From NCBI GenBank assembly GCA_027600665.1, contig JADGJL010000553.1, positions 1 to 18,283 on the forward strand: a stretch of 18,283 bases of DNA. The letters run 5' to 3'. Under the pieces are notes generated by a model, which had not been told where the DNA came from, searched no databases, and saw nothing but the letters and a program-made list of their open reading frames with translations. Shown here piece by piece: positions 17,501 through 18,283 of the stretch. How positions within the stretch are numbered: the stretch's first letter is position 1; the number at the start of each line of letters is the position of its first letter. The position numbers and the translations under genes were made by a program. Source of the DNA: Irineochytrium annulatum. Its lineage: Eukaryota; Chytridiomycota; Chytridiomycetes; Chytridiales; Chytridiaceae.

Positions 17501-17549
17501 GGACGAGCTGAAGGATCTGTTCACTCGGCGTCGTGACTGGTCGGGGTAA
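14520..17549 (+). CDS. ywqA: SNF2-family DEAD/DEAH-box helicase (YwqA-like)
   Basis: A 1009-residue ATP-driven DNA translocase. The N-terminal half (about 1-480) looks like the helicase-associated region found in bacterial SNF2 proteins, ending in a Glu/Gln-rich linker (about 450-468). The ATPase core follows with all motifs intact. They are Walker A LADDMGLGKTIQ (528-539, K536), motif Ia LLICPTSVLGNW (561-572), Walker B DEAQ (634-637), motif III MTGTPIENRLSELWS (661-675), the second RecA lobe with LIFTQY (848-853), motif V SIKAGGVGLNLTAANHV (908-924) and motif VI QATDRAYRMGQ (938-948). It is intact and of usual length for the family. SNF2 proteins remodel protein-DNA complexes and a transcription or repair role is possible, but none can be read from the sequence. 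It is translationally coupled to the SWIM protein through a 4-base overlap. The ATG has GGAAAGG ending ten bases upstream. Confidence 0.95.
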   Translation: MSLIHPYTETIEVHVALTGYGDALFYGALNTHHFVSGQSLKQRLFAWHAPSFYGTELEVRQIEEIELVVLPAEEVIPFFAEMHTLLHIEWKWDEQAEHLIRLAPAFAASVEKRKYVPSFEAYRAGQLQWTWDPDSLKKQDRASLTKAIQQTDESYAEGLGAAYSAFVFQRWYSSEEAATDLRREFPQLFPERGTLPKTAGMDAQSWLVSIGWKADAAPFRPMLQLQEPDEDEPAWRLRLVLQNKLDAAVLVPVMLDSRGRLEGEWPEVWTPFILDRSAGWLDQLRAHLPRLASSISGRRDVLSDPLEDQEAWQFLTQDSGRLLAAGWQVLLPGWWEAARKKKPKLRAKVKPEEGSERGQSFFGLDSIIHFDWRIAIGDTDLSEDEFADLVARNERLVRFRGEWVPLDPDLLEQIRRAMGGVDREQGLSFQDILHLHLLHNEQREYRNQKWKEGQQAEEEQQPQDDQNIRLEVELNEHLNRVIAQLGGGQGGAPSLPIPTGLHAELRSYQKEGFAWLGFLRRFGLGACLADDMGLGKTIQFITYLLHIKEHEPRKPGQAPALLICPTSVLGNWQKEISRFAPSIHVSLHYGARRLSGEEFREQTEQVDIIITSFATATLDQEMLQTYTWSCICLDEAQNIKNAQTKQSLAVRSFPAKHRIAMTGTPIENRLSELWSIYDFTNPGYLGSARAFQTRFISAIEKDKDEQRMQDLQQLVKPFMLRRKKKDPNIQLDLPDKNEMKTYIHLTGEQSALYDQSVQALMDKMKELEGIKRKGAILSALTQLKQLCDHPLLLTKEALPEELPEDGTLTSSYDVYSPQDMAMLISRSAKLERLMELVRELRDEGERCLIFTQYIGMGQMLQQVLRQELQEPVLYLHGGTSKTARDRMIEEFQSRTLPEDKQPSVFILSIKAGGVGLNLTAANHVFHFDRWWNPAVENQATDRAYRMGQTKDVQVHKFISLGTLEERIDEMLESKQQLSDNIITSSENWITELSTDELKDLFTRRRDWSG

Positions 17550-17615
17550 CCTGGCAGAAGATTTATAGTACAGGCCAAACCCGGATTTCAGAGAGATAAA
17601 ACAAATAAAAAACAA

Positions 17616-17661
17616 AAAAAGAGCGAAGTTTCGGAATTAAAATTCCGGCTCCGCTCTTTTT
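17616..17661. terminator. Bidirectional terminator between helicase and secreted-protein genes
   Basis: A 10-bp stem AAAAAGAGCG (17616-17625) with CGCTCTTTTT (17652-17661) is capped by an inner stem CGGAATT with AATTCCG. It has an A-run on the left and a T-run on the right, so on either strand the hairpin is followed by a U tract. It ends both converging transcripts. Confidence 0.88.
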
Positions 17662-17687
17662 GTATTGTTGCAGTTAATCATCCGTTC

Positions 17688-18152
17688 TTAACGCATGTTA
17701 CCGATGATGGATGATCTTGAATCCTGCATTTTTTTGATAAAGTTTGTCATTACGTCAAATGCTTCATTACGCTTGTTGGACAGGGACTGCAGACGAAGCA
17801 TGTCCATCTGTTGGGAATTGCTTGCAGCATCAATTTGGCCTTTCAGCTTCTGAATAGCTGCTTCATCCCCGTTTTGTTGAGCTATCGACAATTGTGCATT
17901 CAAATCTGCAATATAATTGTTACGGTTCTGTACTTCCTGAATTTGTGTCTGCAATTGGGCATCCAATAATTTGGTGCGTTCTTGTTGAACCAACATCAAA
18001 GCAGTTTCGATATCCATACTTTGAATATTAGCCATAGAAATACTAGAGATATTCGAATTAGAGATTGTGCTTGCCGAGGCTGAAGAGACGATGGAGACTG
18101 CAGCGACAACAGCAACTGCTGTTGAAGCGAAAAATTTACCTGAACGTTTCAT
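17688..18152 (-). CDS. Small secreted coiled-coil protein of unknown function
   Basis: A 154-residue protein with a clear Sec signal peptide: basic MKRSGK, hydrophobic core (about 7-22), and an ASA cleavage site predicted after residue 27. The mature part (127 residues) starts with a Ser/Asn/Ile-rich segment (28-45). It then becomes almost entirely helical in composition. Gln, Asn, Leu and Ala are spaced for a coiled coil or helical hairpin (about 48-100), with a break at the NGDEAA turn (about 94-99), and an amphipathic C-terminal helix (about 120-154). It has no cysteine and no anchor motif (no LPxTG, no lipobox). I do not recognise the family. The start is well supported by GGAGG seven bases upstream and a good promoter, and the gene is monocistronic with its own terminator. 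A structural or cell-envelope-associated role is possible but unproven. Confidence 0.87.
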   Translation of the reverse strand: MKRSGKFFASTAVAVVAAVSIVSSASASTISNSNISSISMANIQSMDIETALMLVQQERTKLLDAQLQTQIQEVQNRNNYIADLNAQLSIAQQNGDEAAIQKLKGQIDAASNSQQMDMLRLQSLSNKRNEAFDVMTNFIKKMQDSRSSIIGNMR

Positions 18153-18182
18153 TTGTGTTCCTCCGAGTCCCTATGTAATATG

Positions 18183-18201
18183 TACCAATTTTTTGTTGGT
18201 A
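18183..18201 (-). promoter_or_regulatory. Hairpin at the 5' end of the secreted-protein message
   Basis: On the minus strand TACCAA and TTGGTA (six pairs) flank a 7-base A-rich loop. With the promoter at 18211-18239 the transcript should start near 18204, so this stem sits within a few bases of the 5' end. In Bacillus such 5'-terminal stems (for example in the aprE leader) can slow mRNA decay. An operator function is the alternative. Confidence 0.45.
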
Positions 18202-18210
18202 TCTTCCGCC

Positions 18211-18239
18211 ATTCTAAATCAAAAGAACTAGTTGTTCAA
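18211..18239 (-). promoter_or_regulatory. Sigma-A promoter of the secreted-protein gene
   Basis: The minus strand has a -35 box TTGAAC (18234-18239) and a -10 box TAGAAT (18211-18216) at exactly 17-base spacing. The upstream DNA to the window end is strongly AT-rich, which can act as an UP element. The predicted leader is about 50 bases long. Confidence 0.72.
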
Positions 18240-18283
18240 TCAAATTAACATCAAATTTGAATTAATTTTGATAACCCTTACAC

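Noticed and set aside
16941..17615. 224-codon minus-strand open frame
   Set aside because: It is antisense to the helicase C-terminal lobe, whose motifs V and VI are intact on the plus strand.
1..18283. Mobile elements, prophage genes, CRISPR arrays, tRNAs
   Set aside because: No transposase or integrase motifs, no repeat-spacer pattern and no cloverleaf sequence were seen on either strand.

Overview
The window looks like chromosomal DNA of a Paenibacillus-type Firmicute. This rests on the style of its rRNA leader, a CcpA cre operator, a sigma-D type promoter, strong GGAGG-type ribosome binding sites, and a YesM/YesN-type two-component system beside a carbohydrate ABC transporter. The species assignment is an inference; no 16S sequence lies inside the window.

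Layout. Bases 1-132 are the promoter and leader of an rRNA operon that reads leftward out of the window. An AT-rich stretch without a convincing gene follows, to base 534. Bases 535-8010 are read on the minus strand. In transcription order they hold a probable operon: solute-binding lipoprotein (7853-6513), two permeases (6465-5515 and 5518-4670), sensor kinase (4641-2731), AraC-type response regulator (2734-1130) and a GNAT acetyltransferase (1089-535) that is probably read through. The promoter in front of it has a consensus -35 box, a 9-bp direct repeat with 21-bp period around that box, and a perfect-consensus cre site just downstream of the expected start. Upstream, on the same strand but with its own terminator, is a 750-residue GH105-type unsaturated glucuronyl/galacturonyl hydrolase. 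Together these describe import of pectin- or glycosaminoglycan-like unsaturated oligosaccharides and their cytoplasmic trimming. The system would be induced through a membrane sensor and repressed by preferred sugars. No transporter ATPase is present, so a shared MsmX-type ATPase is expected elsewhere.

Bases 10577-11604 (plus strand) hold a short soluble chemoreceptor with a near-perfect sigma-D promoter and a likely TTG start; a strong terminator follows. Convergent to it is an endonuclease/exonuclease/phosphatase-fold enzyme (12464-11646). Divergent from that is a translationally coupled pair: a SWIM zinc-finger protein (12745-14523) and an SNF2-family helicase (14520-17549), resembling the B. 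subtilis YwqB/YwqA pair. A shared bidirectional terminator separates the helicase from a small secreted coiled-coil protein of unknown function (18152-17688), which has a good sigma-A promoter and a hairpin at the 5' end of its message.

I saw no tRNA, insertion sequence, prophage gene or CRISPR array. The most novel items are the unknown secreted coiled-coil protein, the fused N-terminal half of the GH105 enzyme with its apparent internal duplication, and the layered control sites of the sugar operon.
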